Assembly (NCBI GenBank): GCA_020740775.1
Contig: JAHEWK010000008.1
Coordinates: forward strand, 744,001-808,000
Direction of reading: 5' to 3'
Source: Ilyonectria destructans
Lineage: Eukaryota; Ascomycota; Sordariomycetes; Hypocreales; Nectriaceae
Length of the DNA stretch: 64,000 bases
The translations under genes and the position numbers were made by a program. Positions 46,301 to 58,832 of this stretch are shown in pieces; within the stretch, counting starts at the first letter, position 1; every line of letters starts with the position of its first letter. The notes beneath the pieces are model-generated. The model had not been told where the DNA came from, did not search any database, and saw only the letters and a program-made list of their open reading frames with translations.

Positions 46301-47875
46301 TTGGAAGTGCTTTGGTGAGGGGGACTAGGTCGGGAGCTTTGGTGAGGGGTTAAACAACGCAAAATACAACACCAGGCTCTTTTGTCTCAGCGCCATGTAA
46401 GGCATGTCTCTGTTCTTGGGTTCGTTGGGAACTCGGACCTACAGCTGATGGCCAGAGAGGGTTGAGAAAAAAAATTGGCCAACAAGTGAGGCGAACGAGA
46501 GACAGGGGGGTACCACGAGAAGGGACGACAGTGACTAACCGAACTGACTGACTGACTGTCTGCCTGGCTGGCTGACTTCAAAATTAGACACACAAGACCC
46601 AAATGCAGTTTACAGAACCAACCCCAACTCCCAATTCATTCAGGTGCCTACTATGTAAGTAACCCATTCGGTCGACGTCCAGAGGTGGTGGGGTGTTGAT
46701 GATGAAGTGGACGAGGAGGCAAATTGGGAGGGCGCCATGGCGGAGCATCGCCAACTGGATACTGGCCAAAAGCACATTTCCGTGAGCCAGCAGGTACCAG
46801 CTGCCAGACCAGGAGTCAGACCAGAGACGAGAATCAAGGCAAATTGACGACTGGTAAGCATGTCAGGACCCGCAGCCGCAGGCGTTGGGCTTGCTCATGT
46901 GCTCACTTTGAGACGTGCACCTAGCGCTAAAAAACTCCGCAGGCGGAAGTTAAGAGCAGTCAGGCTACGCTCGAGGGACGGTGTACATGGGAAGGTACCT
47001 ACATACCACCATATACGTACCTGACTTGCCTTTCCCCTCTTGGTCGCTTCCCAAAATACACTTAGGTTGCCTCCACATGAGGTAGGGGAGGCACGGATAC
47101 CTCTTGGCCTAGCGAGGTGGTGAGCAGACAGGTCAGCACGCCGTACCTGAGGCCATGTAGGTGAGTCGACGCACCACACTCAATGCGGCGAGAGAACGTG
47201 GAAGGAAAGCGACAAGGTATCCGTGCCGTGGCTACCGCTGTCAGTGGGAAAGTCTCACAATCGAGATGCCTTCCACGGCACTACGCAAGGCGAAAAAGCA
47301 AAACACCATGGCAGGCAGGACCTGCGACAACGGCTTTTCCGACTGGTCCTGCTCAACCCAGCCGTACTGTGTACTTCTCTCCTGCCGCACTCGTTTCTCG
47401 AGACAACCGAGGTGGCTTCTTAGATCTTCCAACGACAACGACGCCTTTGGTCAGCAACAATACCAAGACACCAAGACACCAAATCACCACCTCTCAATGA
47501 CCTGCGCCCAACCTACACCCTGTGCATCGCCCTGCCTCACTACAACCCAAACGCACAGCACATACCCAGACCTCCCCTAGATCTAGCTAGATGGACCCAA
47601 TGCAACGCCGGGCGCTTGTGGGCATGCACTGTGAGCTACCGAGACCACCGCACGGGAGGTTTGAGTACCGACCCAGACACTCGCTGTAGCACAATGCTCC
47701 AACTGCAAGTTGCGTTCGGACTCCATCCTTTGCCAGCCCAAGACCGAACTGCCGCAGCGCTGACTTCCTCACCACAGCAATCGGATCGAGTGCCTGGCGT
47801 CGTCGACTCGCCGCGACAGGCCCGGCGAGGGATCTGGGAATCCACAGGGGATCAGGAAAGGCACCCGCCTTTGTG

Positions 47876-47899
47876 CCCCCCCCCCCCCCCCCCCCCCCC
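47876..47899 (+). repeat. Poly-C run, 24 nt
   Basis: Uninterrupted cytosines ending in CAGTCCCG. Its length may not be exact in an assembly. Confidence 0.9.
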
Positions 47900-48251
47900 A
47901 GTCCCGTCCGGTGGTTTAGTCCCTGGTGGATACGACCAAGCACCGGCCTGCTGTTGGCCCTGCGCATGCGCGTCCCGTTTCTTTGTCCAGATGCTGCTGA
48001 TATCCCTGGCAGCCTCTCACATGCACACTTCGCAGGCCCCACTGGCTTGCCGTCTTGGTTCAGACGCTGATCGAAGATTCTGACACTGACGCGCGCATCA
48101 ATTTCAACCAGTACAGTACTGCATAGGCCTGGCGTAATTCCATTGCTGGGGCCTGGAAGGCGATGGCCGGGTATATTCTCTCAACTCACGGGACGACCAC
48201 GTTCACATGATCATCAAAGGTGGCCCGACGTCTGTCAATTGCAGTGAATGG

Positions 48252-48300
48252 TCACCTCACCTCACCTCACTTCACCTTACCTCGCCTCACCTCACCTCAC
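48252..48300 (+). repeat. CTCAC/CTTAC pentanucleotide microsatellite
   Basis: Imperfect tandem array of CTCAC units with CTTCAC, CTTAC and CTCGC variants. Too regular and too short-period for a CRISPR array, and this is a eukaryotic sequence. Confidence 0.85.
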
Positions 48301-51300
48301 TTTACCTCCTTCTCGCCTCGCCTAGCCTCAGCTTGTCGCCTTACCCTGTTCTGTCCAGGGCAAGCCGCCTCCCTCTATTACATCGTAGCACCTTTGGTGA
48401 AGGCGCTCACGCCAGGCGCAGGACGTGGCCACGGTGAGGTCTATCTTTGATCGGTTTCTTTCAACCTCCAATGGTCCAAGACATCTACCCATTGGTACTT
48501 GTGCACATCGGTCGCGACAACCGCGATGCATGCGCAGGGGTCACCCCTTGCCAGACTAGCTTTTACCAGCCTCTATCGATCAAAAAGCAAGTAGTTACAG
48601 GGAACGGCGGTCGTCGACCGGCCACTGTGGACAGCCGCCCCTCGCCGGTGAGACTTGCCCGAGACCACTGGGCTCCTCCGCCCCGGTCGGGTGCCGCACA
48701 TCTGTCGCCGAAAACAAGATGACGATGAATGCTTCGTTCCAGCACATGCACGGCGGGGCCGTGACGGTGAGGCCAGGTGGATCCCTGGTCTCTGGAGCTG
48801 TCAAGGAACCCCGTCTTCGGCCCCGATGGAGCGGTACGACTACGAGGCAATTCGTTGGAGTTGCAGGCTTCGTGCCCTAACCGTGCATCCACATAATAGG
48901 ACCCTATTTCGGACACATTTAAGAGCTACCTCCACGGCCAATCTCATGGGCAGATGATGATTTTCAGGAGTAAGGGATCAGGCGGTCACCAGATCGTTAC
49001 TACTGCGGATATACCAGGTACGGATAGGCATTCCCATATGCTTGGCCCCTTGCAATTGAGCCTTTCCCCATGTTGTGCATGACAGGTGCTTTGGCGGGTG
49101 TCAAATAAAGGAGGGGCGATGTCCCCAACACTGGAGTTATGCGTGTGCATTTTTGGGGGCCCAGGTTGCCTAGGACTAGCCAGCATGCTTGTGGCCAATG
49201 CTTGGTGGTGGTCGGTCGTTGAGATCCAATCTGCGTTGTGAAAACGAGGGTGGGTACAGGGTAGGCCGTGGCGACGCCAGAGGCGGATTGGCCGTGGTCA
49301 GCGGGAGGGGCCTCTACGTCATGATGAGATTGAACGTCATCCTGTGACACATGGCCGATGCTGGTAGTTGGTGTCACAACGACGACGCCTGCAAATGTCG
49401 ACGATGGCGGCATGGGTGGACAAACTTGATCGAGCCGTACCGACCAAGAGCAACAATAAAAAGGGTGAGTAGGTACGTTGAACCTGGAGTCCGGATGGCG
49501 GAAGGCGGAGGAATGGATTGTCGTTACTGGCCTGCGACTCCAACTCCCCATGTCCATCAGGCTGTCGTGCATCTTGGGCGAAGGGGAAAACGATCCGGAG
49601 CCTGGACCAGGGTCGGTCTCCGCACGCCGCTCAGAAGCACATATACCCTTGTCCCTCTCCTCCAATACCAAGCCACCCGCCGCAGCGATGGGAGCCGCAG
49701 GCCAGTCAGCAGTCCCGGATGCTCGTTAACGATGGGAGGGAATAACCTGGAGGGGCCAACTAACATGGAGGGGGACGAGGCCAGTGGTTGGAGGACTGGA
49801 CAGCATCGGATGGGAGGGTGATGGGGAGTGATGGCCAGAGTGGGTAGGCTTTGTGGAATGCAGGTGGTCTCATGACCCCGTCCCATGCAACGCTAATAGC
49901 AATGGCCGATTTTAGGTTCGCAAAGGCACGGCCCATCTGATCAGGAAGCGAAAAAAAGGGGAGACCCTTTGTTGAGCCGTCCAACCACCAAGGCGAACCG
50001 ACTGACTAGGGTAACTTTGGGAAGGTAAGGCCAAGTCTAGTGGACGTTGGACGCTAGGAACAGTCTTCACAAGATTCCCATTAAATACGACTACTATCCC
50101 GTCGATTTCAATTCGCCTTGACGATTGGTTGACGATTGGTTGTATGGGGGCAATTGGAAACCGGGCCCTCTCACATCTGAGCTCGACCACCCCACTCAAC
50201 AAGCGTCCCACCAGAGTTGGGGCCTTAACCAAAGGGCGCTGCGGCGTGGCGGACGGCGTTGCGGCGTTGCAGCGGCACGGGGAGAAGGAGGGGGAACGCC
50301 CAGATCAGATTCCCCTACCAGCCGCTGCGGGTTTGAAAGCTCGGAGTAAGCCCTGGCGCCACTTCAATGCCGGCATGACCAGTTGGGGGGGGGTTCTTGG
50401 CTCGCTTGAGGAGTTGGTGGCTTGAGAGCCTCTTAATGCTTCTTGGAGCTATTGGGTCCCAGACACGAGGTCATTGTTTCGGGGTGGCCGTGCCGTCTGA
50501 GAACCCAAAGACTACGTCGGGCACCTGATGACTAAGTATGGAATAAGACACACGACTCTGAGTCCGTTGTGCTGGCGGCGACTTATTAGTTGCAGAGGCC
50601 TGAGATGAGTCCAATGCCGATTTACGCTACCAACCAACAGCCCAACTTGTCCAACGCCGCCCTCGACTTAGCCATGGTGATCGGGACTCGGCATTTGACG
50701 CAACGTCGTGCATTAACTGCATAATGGTGGAGAATCTAAATCGGGATATCATGGATACACTGGGGTTGCTTGGAGACAACAATGTGCTTCTGGAGGGGAG
50801 CATAAGCCAAGGCTCCGCGGATAGAACACCACCTGACATCTTCATTGATACAACACAACGTACCTCCTCCCCCCCCCTTCACACCTCAAACTCTTCCCCT
50901 CATTGCACCAACACAGGGTTTCAAGCCTTGTGGCAACCATTCATTTCTTTCTTCCTATTGGCTGTCCCGGTACGCATCCACTTACGCCTTCCTCGACCCT
51001 TCAGACTCTGCTTCCAGTAACGATCGGTACCTCCCACACCAAGTCATGGGCCCCGTCTTACTTTCAGGTACTCTCTTCCTGCCCGGGGTCAGATGAGCAA
51101 CCTCCAGGTACCGACCTTGCTCGTGGACCACGGCTGTTAGCATCGTCAGCCCATCTCATCGCCTCGAAACACAGCCACTCGTCCTTTGTTCCGCTTGAGG
51201 CTTCGGGTCTCTAAGCTGTGCAAAGCGAGCTCACGTTTCCATGGAACCAGAGAGTATCCAATAATGGATTGTCTACTATTTCATGGCAAACGACTTGATC

Positions 51301-54300
51301 ATCATTGCAACATCAACCCCACCTTTCTGACGAATCCAGCAACTTACAGCTCTACCTAGCTAACATGTAAGGACAAGATTTGCTTGATGACGCGTGAAGC
51401 TTCTCAAGATATGAGGGATGGTGTAAGGGGAAAGGGACCACCTCGATTCATGGTGCAGACGTTTGTTACGTGCTCCATGTGTCATTGTGGCCCTTGTGTT
51501 GCCATGCTCGGCTGAGCCTGGTTCTGAAGGAGGATGATAGGACGAGGTCTATGGCGTGGACCACATCTGGTCATTTGTTCACGGCTGAGGCTGTGGGCGA
51601 GTGCAGGCATGCATGCACGCACGCACCTACCTACCTATGTCGATCAGCCGGGCTTGGGTTATGGTCTTCCTCCAGTCCTAGATGGGCTGGTGATGGTGTC
51701 AGTGGCGATGGATATGTGCGGCTGGCTGTCCAGTGCCCGCTCGGTCAAGGTTTCTCACCATGGGGCTATCCCCCGTTTCGTCTCCGAAGAGGAGCTTCTC
51801 GGGGGTTTTACTCCAGACATTCACCGTGCCCTTTGAAGAAATCTCATACAAGCTCCCAGGATACGGGCCCTCGCTGGGTCGATGCTACGGTGCCACAAAC
51901 CCAATTGAGATCCGTGACACCCCATCACTCGGACACGACTCATTAGCCCGGTTCACCTCACGATTTTTTGGCCCCCTCGGGCTGGGGATATGTCTTGAGC
52001 TTTGGATATTCATCCATTTCAGATTACGGTGCATCGCGGTCTGGGCCCACCCCAATGCGGCGCAATAATGGGCTGCTTTCGCACACCTCGTGCCTCGTGA
52101 TCATGCTCTATCCACCGGATCAACATGCATCGTAGGTTCCCTTGCAGTTCGGGGCCAGATTCCACTCAAAGCACTCATCACGAGGTCAACGGGCATTCCG
52201 TTTGGAAACACGACACACCCGCCATCATCATCGTCGACATCACCAGGCCGCATTGGCCCTGCAGCCTGGACCAAGGAACCGCAGGTTTCTATGCCCATAC
52301 CCCTGGGACCACAGCAGCATGGTCCCACCTGAGGTGTAGGGTAGGTCACACCGGGGGGGGACGACATCACGCCAGCATCACTTTGCGTCCGTACCACAAC
52401 GACGGATTCCCCTGCAGCTCGAATGCTATGAGGGCATCGCCGTGCAATTTCCCGACTCGGAGGACCGATGGCATGCTTACTCTTTTGGCCCCTCTCTTCC
52501 TGTTTGGTATGATGCCAACCCGCCGGCGCCCGTCGAACACCCAGGATTGCTCACGTAAAGGGACGACGAAACATCTCATGTTGCTTCTCACGGCGACACC
52601 CCTGGGATCCTGTAAGGTGACGTGTTGCGGATATCCACTGATGCCTCGACGACGGCCCGAAGAGTTGCCCTCGACAGTGTAGCAACATTGCCACACATTG
52701 CCACGAGGACTCCCGGCATATTGATACATATGTGTTTGACGATAGAGTTGGGATGGGCCCGCCCCCTCGCGCTCTTCCCGCCCGGGGATATGGCCTACAA
52801 ACCCGAGGGGATGCAACCGAGCACGATGCTCCATTGATAGCCGCGAAACTATGGCAAGTTCGTCATACGTACTCAATCGGCAGATCACGTGGGTTGACCG
52901 TCCCCTGTCACGGCGAGGACTGGCGCGTCACTTGCATCGCTTGGCGATGGCCTCGCTTCAAAGATACAATTAGGGAACCTTCATTTTCAAACACCCCTGA
53001 ATAATTGCTGGTGAATACGGGCCTGACAGGACGTAGTCCCTGGCCTCCCCCCTGGGCGTCCATTCCAGACGCAATCGTTGCCTGCCCCGAACGCTCTGCC
53101 CGTGCGTGCAAGACGGTCTTTAACGCTCAACGCAACGATGATTCATGTACAGCAGGTTGGTGAAGGAGGGGGACACGGGCACGTTGGAGGTCCATGCACG
53201 TCCCGTTTCCCGATCGAAGCGGACAGCAAGGGAACGAAGACTACAAGGGATAGGAGAGAATGCTAGAGGACTGGCGTGGATCGGCCCGGAGGGAGCAATG
53301 GAGCAATGGAGCATAGCAGGCCAAGGCGGTTGAGCGCAACTTGGAGTTGAGTCGGTTGACACAGGCCACGCTCAAACCTGGCTCTGTCATATGTGATGAA
53401 GCTTGCACACCACCATCCACTCCGGAATCTGGCTCTCTCCCCGGAGCTTGTCGTTCCATGCAGCGCGGTGCGGTGCGGTGCGATGCGGGCGCGGTTCGGC
53501 TTGACTCTTCGTCGGTCGGGGCGGCAATAAACCGTGGCTTTCTCTCAATTCGTGCCCTCACTCGTTCCGTCGAAGCAACATTGAAATCAACGCGACCCTG
53601 TCTAGCCCGGTTCAGCTCACCCCCCTACCGAGAGAGATCGTCATCCCCGGGACGCCCCTGGTTTTGATCCTGTCCCCAGAGATACAACCTCGTCGCAAGC
53701 TCGTCGCCCCGCGATCCTCTCAACGTCGCCGCATTGGAGTTGTAAACACCATAAAACCTGTCCGGAAGATACCACCCTCCCACGTCGCAACGAGAGTCTC
53801 TGACCCAGCACATCAAGCGACGACGGCCAGAACCTTGCCTCCCACACGCTCGCTCCCCTGTCCGGGAAACAATACCCTCACGCACCACACACCACTCACG
53901 CTCTCACACACGCTCACACACACCCGTCGTACATCCGAATCCGCACATGCCCTGTGCCACTCTTCCCCATCCAGCGACCTGCATCAAGCGGGCAATGCTG
54001 TACACACGCTTCCCGGCGCGCGCTCCCCAGCCCATCCGAAACCACCGGGCCACACCCCGTTGTTGTATTCCAGTATATCGTAAGCTCGAGCTCGAGCTCC
54101 AGGTACAGAGGGAGAGGGTAAGAAACCCCTCCCCGTCAGGCAATTGGTGTACTGGATGAAGAGACCTACCTGCGCGGGCCCGCTCTCACACACACTGCCT
54201 GCCTAGCCGCAGCAGCCCCAACTGCGCGGCAGCGTTGGTTGGACGGCATGTCGTGTCGTGTCGTGCTGCGACTCGGCGCGTGTCTGGCCTCTGGGGCCAT

Positions 54301-55090
54301 TGGAAAAGAGGCCGTGATTCTTAAACCATCTGCGGCGCCTGCGAGAGGCAGTGTCGGAGCTTCTGTCCAGTCTGTGTGGGCGGCTGGCTGCATGGCGCTC
54401 CGCACTGGGACATGGCAGCTCGCTCCAACTAGATCACCTCGCATGCCCGCCTGGTCGCTCTCGAACCCGCCGTAGAAAGCCTGCATATTCCCATTTCGAA
54501 GAGGGACGTACTGGGGCTGGATCGGGCCAGCAGAATTGCCGGGAAGGGCTGGGTCGACCAGGCAAGGCGGTTGAGTAGGTTGCCCCTAGAGCTCATGGGT
54601 GCATCCTCTTTCTCTCCTACGCTGCCGATCTTATGGAACTCGCGCAATTATCGTTGGGGAGAGGCCCGAATGGCTTGGCTTGGTGTATTGAGTATGTTTT
54701 GATGAGATATGACTTGGCCTTGTTGGGGATTATCGGTTTCTGACAACGATGACCAAGGTAGGATGGTAGTAGCTGACCGTCCGAGTTTGGTTCGCGAGGT
54801 TTGGTAACTTGACTTGTCATATTCCTGCGTGAACTGGAGAGGAAGAGTAAACGACTGGTTCACCGGGACGCGAGATGACTAAATCATGTGATCATTCATG
54901 GATCATATCTGGATATTCGGACTTCTTCCTGTTACCGCATCTCCCTGTTCCGTACCTGTGCATTATCAACATGGCATTTTCCATCTGACCGTGACCCGTC
55001 CAACAACCTAAGCGAACTCGATAGCCCTCTGCGGCGCTCCAGGTTCATGTTCAAGTCCAGGCCCAGGCCCAGGTCCAGCAACTCTGGGAC

Positions 55091-56944
55091 CTAGTCCTCA
55101 TCATCTACCTTGTCCGCAACCATGTCCTTGGCCGTGTTGATGACCTTCTCCGGTGGCCGCCCCACAGGTTCGGCTGGGCTGACGATGCCACTGGCAATTG
55201 GGCTCAGCTGGGCGCTCTGGATAGCGCTTCCTGGGACAGGGATCATGATGTCTTGCGGCGAACCGGGAACCATTTTGGGGTCGAGGCCGGGGATGTGGAT
55301 TCGCTTAGCCTCGTTCTGGTAAGCTGCCGGGATGATCTCGATGATCTCGTCGCGAGGGAACTTGAGCAACGGAATGTCCATTGTGGAGCAGTGCATGAGG
55401 TAGGCATAGAGAACACGAAGGACAGACTCGTGCGCAATGATCAGGAGGTCCGACTGCTCTCGCTCTAGTTCAAGGATGATGGGCTCGAGGCGGACGGCTA
55501 GATCGTGATACGACTAAGAACAATGTCAATATACCGAGGAAAAAAGAACATTGAGACTGGGGGGCATACCTCCGCACGGGGATAGCGGTGATGGTACGGG
55601 TCAAGTTCGTGCTTCTCCACCTCGTCAGGGTAGATCTGACGGATCATGCGTTCAGACATCTTCTCGCATACGCCCGGGTTGATCTGGCTCAACTGTGACC
55701 GCTGTCGGATTTTGTATCCCTTCTCTTTGAGACTGTCGGCCGTCTGAATGGTGCGCAGCCGTGTTGAAGTCCATACGGCGACTGGAGGCAGGGGCACATT
55801 TGACCCACCCCCGGCGATATGTGTCAGTCTCTCCTGCTCGCGATGGTTCAGAAGTGCCTCGGTCATCTTCTCTCCATACTCATTGCCTTCCTGCGATAGG
55901 GGGGCATCGGCTTTGTACAAGTCTTCCTCCGTGGAAGTGCCGGCCCGAGCGAAGAAGGTCTTTCGAGACTTGATGTGTAGGTTGGTGAGGTAGAAGACGA
56001 TTCGGTGGGAGAGGTAGTTGAAGCTGACATTGTTGTAAAAGAACTTTGTGCCTGCATTGATCATCTTGATGTAGTTGAGTTCCTTTTCATTCATAGTCTC
56101 GAAGACGGGTATCTTCATCTCGATCCGTCTCAGGTACAGCATGGCTGCTTCGTCAGGTTCCATACCGGCAAACTGTCCAAAGCATGAGTCTTACGATATC
56201 ACATCAGGGTTGGGCCAGATACTCACGTCGGGTGAAGATATCTTGACATTCCTGGCATTCTCTCGCAGAATGCGCTCATCGTCCACAAACGATTCAATGA
56301 ACAATGTCTTTGCCGGTGCTTGTCAGTTGGGGACTTCAGAGCGTGCAGGCAACATGGCTTACCTGGACATCATGCTTTGCAAACTCCTTGGCCAAAGATC
56401 GTCGTCCACTTGCTGTCGGGTTAACTGCGTCGTAGATGGCAACCTGGCCGTTATCGTGGTTCAACCAGGAATATATGTCTTCACGACACTTCTTGAGGAT
56501 CTTCTGACGAAGGATCACCGAGGCGGGCGATGCATTGGGAAAGAAGTAGTCTTCAGGGACAGCTCCACCAGGGCCAACAGTGGCCCTACGGTAGTCTCCT
56601 AGGTGAAAGATGCGAGTCTTAACACCTAGCCATTGCAAATAACGTGCCATGGAGACGCAGATGTGACTATCGTCGTTAGTGTAGCTCGGGTCTCGAGGAC
56701 GAAACACTTACGTCTTTCCTCTGGCGGGCGGCCCGACCATGGCGATAGCTATCCGACCAGAGTGGAACAGGCGACCTGACATGGTGCTGTATAGCTGGGC
56801 GGGGGCCAGATCTTGGCCCTCGGTGACATCGTGGATGCCATCGATGAAAGTTGAGCTTCTGCGGCGGTAGCGGGGTGCGTTGGCCGCAATCTCGGCGGTT
56901 CTGTCATTGTCAGCTACACGCACGCTATGTAACCAATTTTTCAT
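55091..56944 (-). CDS. 6-phosphofructo-2-kinase, phosphatase site inactive
   Basis: Makes fructose-2,6-bisphosphate, the glycolysis activator. Exons: complement of 55091-55513, 55570-56172, 56227-56307, 56363-56666 and 56712-56944, 547 aa. The kinase domain has Walker A GPPARGKTHICVSMARYL, YDAVNPTASGRRSLA, TLFIESFVDDERILREN and YNNVSFNYLSHRIVFYL. The C-terminal fructose-2,6-bisphosphatase-like domain has lost the nucleophile: the usual RHG is ARAGTSTEED (R-A-G at 55947-55939). A second histidine is kept in LLIIAHESVLRVLY. So it is probably kinase only, like yeast Pfk26, where Ser replaces His. The start is uncertain: ATG 56944 overlaps an upstream frame from ATG 56993 (MAKAVPQSAQAITPEPHEKL) that resembles the usual leader and might join by a 43-nt intron (56891-56933). 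Confidence 0.9.
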
Positions 56945-58832
56945 GAGGTTCAGGTGTGATTGCTTGGGCGGATTGCGGGACGGCCTTGGCCATCCTCGAC
57001 GTTATCTGGTTATCAGGCCCTTCTCGTGTTGAGACATTGATGTGTAAACAACGATTCTCTCATCAACGTAGCCCAGAGGGCCATGAGAGTCAGATTTGTA
57101 GCTGACCACCCAGAAGACTCGAAGTCTGATGCTCGGGGACGCAAGGAGCAATGGTCTGGAAAAGAAATGGGACAGAAACACCTACAAGAGAGTATCCATG
57201 TCGTTCTGATGATCCCTGCCAACACCAACTTCAAAAGCCGAGCTTGAGTGGGCTGTGACGAGTGGGTGTTATGAAATCAGCCGTAATTATCGTGGCACGC
57301 CTTAGTTATATGTTAAGTGAGGGGTGCTGACTCGAAAACAAGCCTCAGGAATGTGCCTGTCGTTTATCTAAGGCGTTGCCGTGCTCCCGTCATCCGAAGC
57401 GATTCACCCTAGAGCCTCGCACAGCCTTTTGTCCGACGTGGTAGTTGAAGTCAAAGGCCGCCGGCTGGTGGAGGGAGAGGAAATCCTTCCGATAGTGAGG
57501 ACTTTGGGTCTGGTGAAGGGGTGAACGAAGCGCTGCGAGTTGCGCTTCTGTAGAGATTGAACTGCTCAACCACTTGGATGCTCAACGCCAAGTGAATGTG
57601 ATGTATGGGACAGGGAAGAGTGAAAGGCGGGCAATGCCGGCGGGGTGGTTCTGTGGCACTAGCCACCCATCCCACCAGCCACTTCTGGACTGGTTGGCTC
57701 GCACCTTCGTCACGGGAAAAGGACGGAAGGGAGAGCTGAACAGAGCAGCAGAAAGTCGGAAAAGGAAAAAAAAAAACTGCATGTTTCAAGGTAAATAGAG
57801 CAGAGGCTGCACATTTGTATACGAGATCTATTGGGACGGTGCTGTGGCTATCAGTAGAGTCCGACCAGGTCCCGGTCCAAGTACAAGTACCCAGATACCG
57901 AGACGTCATCCACTCCCATGCAGCGTAAATCATCTAAGTGAGCCCCAAAATTCCGGGAAAGCTTGCTAGGGTTGAGGTACCCGCGACCTTGGGAAAGCTA
58001 CGGACGAATACGTTCCGTCTCGCGGCATCGCTAACTTAGGTATGTACGGAGTCAGGTTGCTGATGTGGACTTTCCCTATCAATTTTATTCCTTCTGGAGG
58101 CCGTGGCTATCATATGTGAACCGATGCCATATTCAATTGACCCTTACATCATGGGCATTGGTGCTGGTAAGTCGTATGTCAACCCGATAACAGCTCTGGT
58201 AAGAGCTGTCGCACAAGCCCCGGAACAGCCAAAGTAGATATTCAAAGTTACGGAAGTGTCTGAGATGTGTGTGTAAAATTTGAGAAAATGACAATAAAAC
58301 ACCAGTGAACAATACATATCTTAAGGGTCCTTTTATCCCCCAGCTTGCCATTGCCGATTACCTCTTTGGCAGCAAACTACATCGTGCCGACCAATACTGC
58401 TGCTCGGAATTGTTGAGCTGCTTTGGTTTTGGCTTAACCGCTGAGCCACATGGTGCGGCTAAGCCTCGGCTGCCACTGGCTCGCGCCACGTTGACCCTCG
58501 GAAGATTCGTATCTCCGCACCACAAACTGGGTAGCCCGCCCACAGCGCAAGCATCATTGGTGGCTCGTGCTCCTCACTAGGGAGCTGTCCGGGGGGCCAG
58601 ATGAAAATTATTCTCCATCTCCATCTTTCCAAGCCATCCGCGCGGGCATCACGTTTCTGGCGTTTACGACAAACGACCCTTTCCGACCGATCGAGGCTGC
58701 TTCGATCGCCCACTAGACCTTCTCCATTTCCTCGACACTCCGACCTCGCCTCGCTTCCGCTTTCCTTTGTTTTCCCTCGTCCATTCCTCGACATATCTCC
58801 CGGGTTCAAAGCCACGGCGAACCTCGGTCAAT
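56945..58832. promoter_or_regulatory. Divergent intergenic region, PFK2 / TOM40
   Basis: About 1.9 kb between divergent starts. A short frame (56925-56993) overlaps the PFK2 start and may be an upstream ORF or the true first exon. A minus-strand poly-F frame near 57582-57782 comes from an A-rich run and is not credible. No gene supported. Confidence 0.5.

Larger units (their letters stand above)
46301..55090. other. Gene desert between PFK2 and GSK3
   Basis: About 8.8 kb with no recognisable gene. Frames are up to about 223 codons, but their translations are Pro/Arg/Ser/Cys/Trp-rich and without family motifs or splice continuity. Base composition is not AT-rich, so this is not a RIP-destroyed repeat. 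Several microsatellites are scattered through it, including a 24-nt C run, a CTCAC array, GACT repeats (46543-46558), GCAC/CTAC repeats near 51616-51643, GCGGT repeats near 53465-53480 and CTCGAG repeats near 54082-54100. Long regulatory DNA or an unspliced non-coding RNA is possible. Confidence 0.5.

Noticed and set aside
48252..48300. CRISPR-like short repeats
   Set aside because: Pentanucleotide microsatellite in a eukaryotic sequence, with no spacers or cas genes.
49000..49671. 223-codon minus-strand frame in the desert
   Set aside because: Translation is Ser/Pro/His/Thr-rich without motif or splice continuity, typical of chance frames.
52125..52888. Overlapping 185- and 173-codon frames on opposite strands
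   Set aside because: Two strands open over the same DNA with no recognisable protein on either; most likely chance.
57582..57782. Frame beginning MQFFFFLFRLSAALF, signal-peptide-like
   Set aside because: The Phe run comes from a poly-A tract on the plus strand in an intergenic region, with no downstream protein features.
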